DNA from: Candidatus Thermokryptus sp.
GTDB taxonomy: Bacteria > Bacteroidota > Ignavibacteria > Kryptoniales > Kryptoniaceae
Length of the DNA: 7,063 bases
Direction: 5' to 3'
Assembly: GCA_028276305.1 (NCBI GenBank)
Contig: JAPYWO010000054.1
Location: forward strand, 1-7,063
Below the pieces are notes generated by a model, which worked only from the letters and a program-made list of their open reading frames with translations, had not been told where the DNA came from and did not search any database. The position numbers and the translations under genes are program-made. Positions 6,151 to 7,063 of this stretch are shown in pieces. Position 1 is the first letter of the stretch. Each line of letters starts with the position of its first letter.

Positions 6151-7063
6151 ATGAACATTGGAATCCCAAGGGAGAGCGCGGACACACAAAAAATTCTTGA
6201 AAGGAGGGTAGCACTTACACCAGCGGGGGTCAAAGCACTTGTTGACAATGGGCATGAGGTTTTCGTTGAATCAATGGCTGGTGAGTACAGCGGTTTTAGT
6301 GATGCTGAGTATGAGAAGATGGGGGCGAAGATTGTTTTTTCAAAGGAGGAGGTTTACAAAAGGGCGCAGATGATAGTTAAGGTTTCAAGACCAAGTGAGG
6401 CGGAGTATTCTTATTTGTGCGATGGACATTTATTATTTGGTTTTCTTCATCTTGCAGTTGCGCCGAAAAGTTTTGTTGAGATTTTACTTGAGCGTAAAAT
6501 AACAGCGATAGGGTATGAGATAATTGAACTTCCTGATGGTCGTCTTCCGATACTTCAAGCGATGAGTGAAATAGCGGGGCAGATGGCTATTGTTATAGCT
6601 GCGCGTTATCTTCAAAACGAGGATGGTGGAAGGGGTATTGTTCTTGGTGGAATTCCAGGTGTTCCGCCAGCGACTGTTGTGATTTTAGGTGCGGGGGTTG
6701 TCGGGCAAAACGCTATAAGAGCAGCTCTTGGGCTGGGGGCACATGTAGTGGTGCTTGATAAAGATGTTGATAAGTTAAGGGAGGTTGAAAAGCTTTTTGA
6801 CAAGCGCGTTGAAACAGCTATAGCCAATGTTTATAACATTGAAAAAGCGGTTCAGTTTGCCGATGTTTTAATAGGTGCTGTTTTAATTCACGGGGCACTG
6901 ACCCCAAAGCTTGTAACTGAGGAAATGGTCAAAAAGATGAAACCCGGCTCTGTCATAATTGATGTTTCAATTGATCAAGGGGGATGTGTTGAAACAAGCA
7001 GACCAACGACGATAGTTAATCCCGTTTTTGTTAAGTATGGAGTTATACATTATTGTGTTCCGA
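6151..7063 (+). CDS. ald: Alanine dehydrogenase-like protein (AlaDH/PNT family), 3'-truncated
   Basis: The frame stays open from ATG 6151 to the window end (304 residues, perhaps four fifths of a roughly 370-residue protein). Alanine dehydrogenase interconverts L-alanine and pyruvate plus ammonia with NAD in the cytoplasm. The N-terminal half shows ERRVALTPAGVKAL (R19 at the substrate-binding Arg), FLHLAV (H100, aligning with catalytic His96 of the Mycobacterium tuberculosis enzyme), YE (E123) and MSEIAG. The NAD fold follows, with GAGVVG at 180-185 and D203 at the end of the second strand, which favours NAD over NADP. IDQGGC (D275) and ETSRPTT match alanine dehydrogenase better than transhydrogenase alpha. 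Odd point: the KVKEP box, whose second Lys binds pyruvate, here reads KVSRP (S79). The protein could therefore be a divergent alanine dehydrogenase or a related AlaDH/PNT member. The gene is unrelated to the CRISPR locus. Confidence 0.85.
   Translation, partial: MNIGIPRESADTQKILERRVALTPAGVKALVDNGHEVFVESMAGEYSGFSDAEYEKMGAKIVFSKEEVYKRAQMIVKVSRPSEAEYSYLCDGHLLFGFLHLAVAPKSFVEILLERKITAIGYEIIELPDGRLPILQAMSEIAGQMAIVIAARYLQNEDGGRGIVLGGIPGVPPATVVILGAGVVGQNAIRAALGLGAHVVVLDKDVDKLREVEKLFDKRVETAIANVYNIEKAVQFADVLIGAVLIHGALTPKLVTEEMVKKMKPGSVIIDVSIDQGGCVETSRPTTIVNPVFVKYGVIHYCVP

Noticed and set aside
6090..6200. A 36-codon ORF beginning ATG AAT TTG CGG with a GGTGG upstream.
   Set aside because: It overlaps the start of the alanine dehydrogenase-like gene in another frame and has low-complexity, non-protein-like composition; the promoter-like TATATT lies inside it.

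Overview
The window is AT-rich bacterial DNA that holds the downstream half of a class 1 (type I, most like I-B) CRISPR-Cas locus, its complete-looking CRISPR array, and the start of an unrelated housekeeping gene. All genes and the array read on the + strand. AT-rich coding with many AGA/AGG and ATA codons and the cas3-cas4-cas1-cas2 order fit a low-GC, possibly thermophilic bacterium. The final gene resembles alanine dehydrogenases; nothing fixes the taxonomy, and an affiliation with the Bacteroidota/Ignavibacteria side of the tree is only a weak guess.

Layout. Bases 1-126 are the 3' end of a gene that is probably a Cascade subunit (cas5 by position). Next come cas3 (128-2335), cas4 (2338-2847), cas1 (2863-3927) and cas2 (3947-4207), tightly packed as one operon that ends in a strong intrinsic terminator (4235-4266). 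A 228-bp leader follows (4267-4494). It carries a 13-bp perfect inverted repeat spanning 120 bp, a 12-bp direct repeat, a 13-bp palindrome and a well-formed sigma70-type promoter. The array (4495-5987) has 23 copies of a 30-bp repeat and 22 spacers of 34-38 bp. The leader is at the left and a decayed last repeat is at the right. From 5988 to 6150 there is a gene-free stretch, then an alanine dehydrogenase-like gene (6151 to the window end, truncated).

How the parts work together. Cas1-Cas2, aided by Cas4, would add new spacers at the leader end. The leader promoter would make the pre-crRNA, which a Cas6 encoded outside the window would cut to leave an ATTGAAAC 5' handle. Cascade (mostly upstream of the window) would recruit Cas3 to unwind and degrade the target. 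The system is a recognised type rather than a new one. The most interesting details are the internally duplicated repeat, the symmetric leader, an almost pure G/T telomere-like spacer, an exact spacer duplication at the old end, a Cas4 in which the usual metal-binding His appears to be Ser, and an alanine dehydrogenase-like protein lacking the usual substrate-binding Lys.
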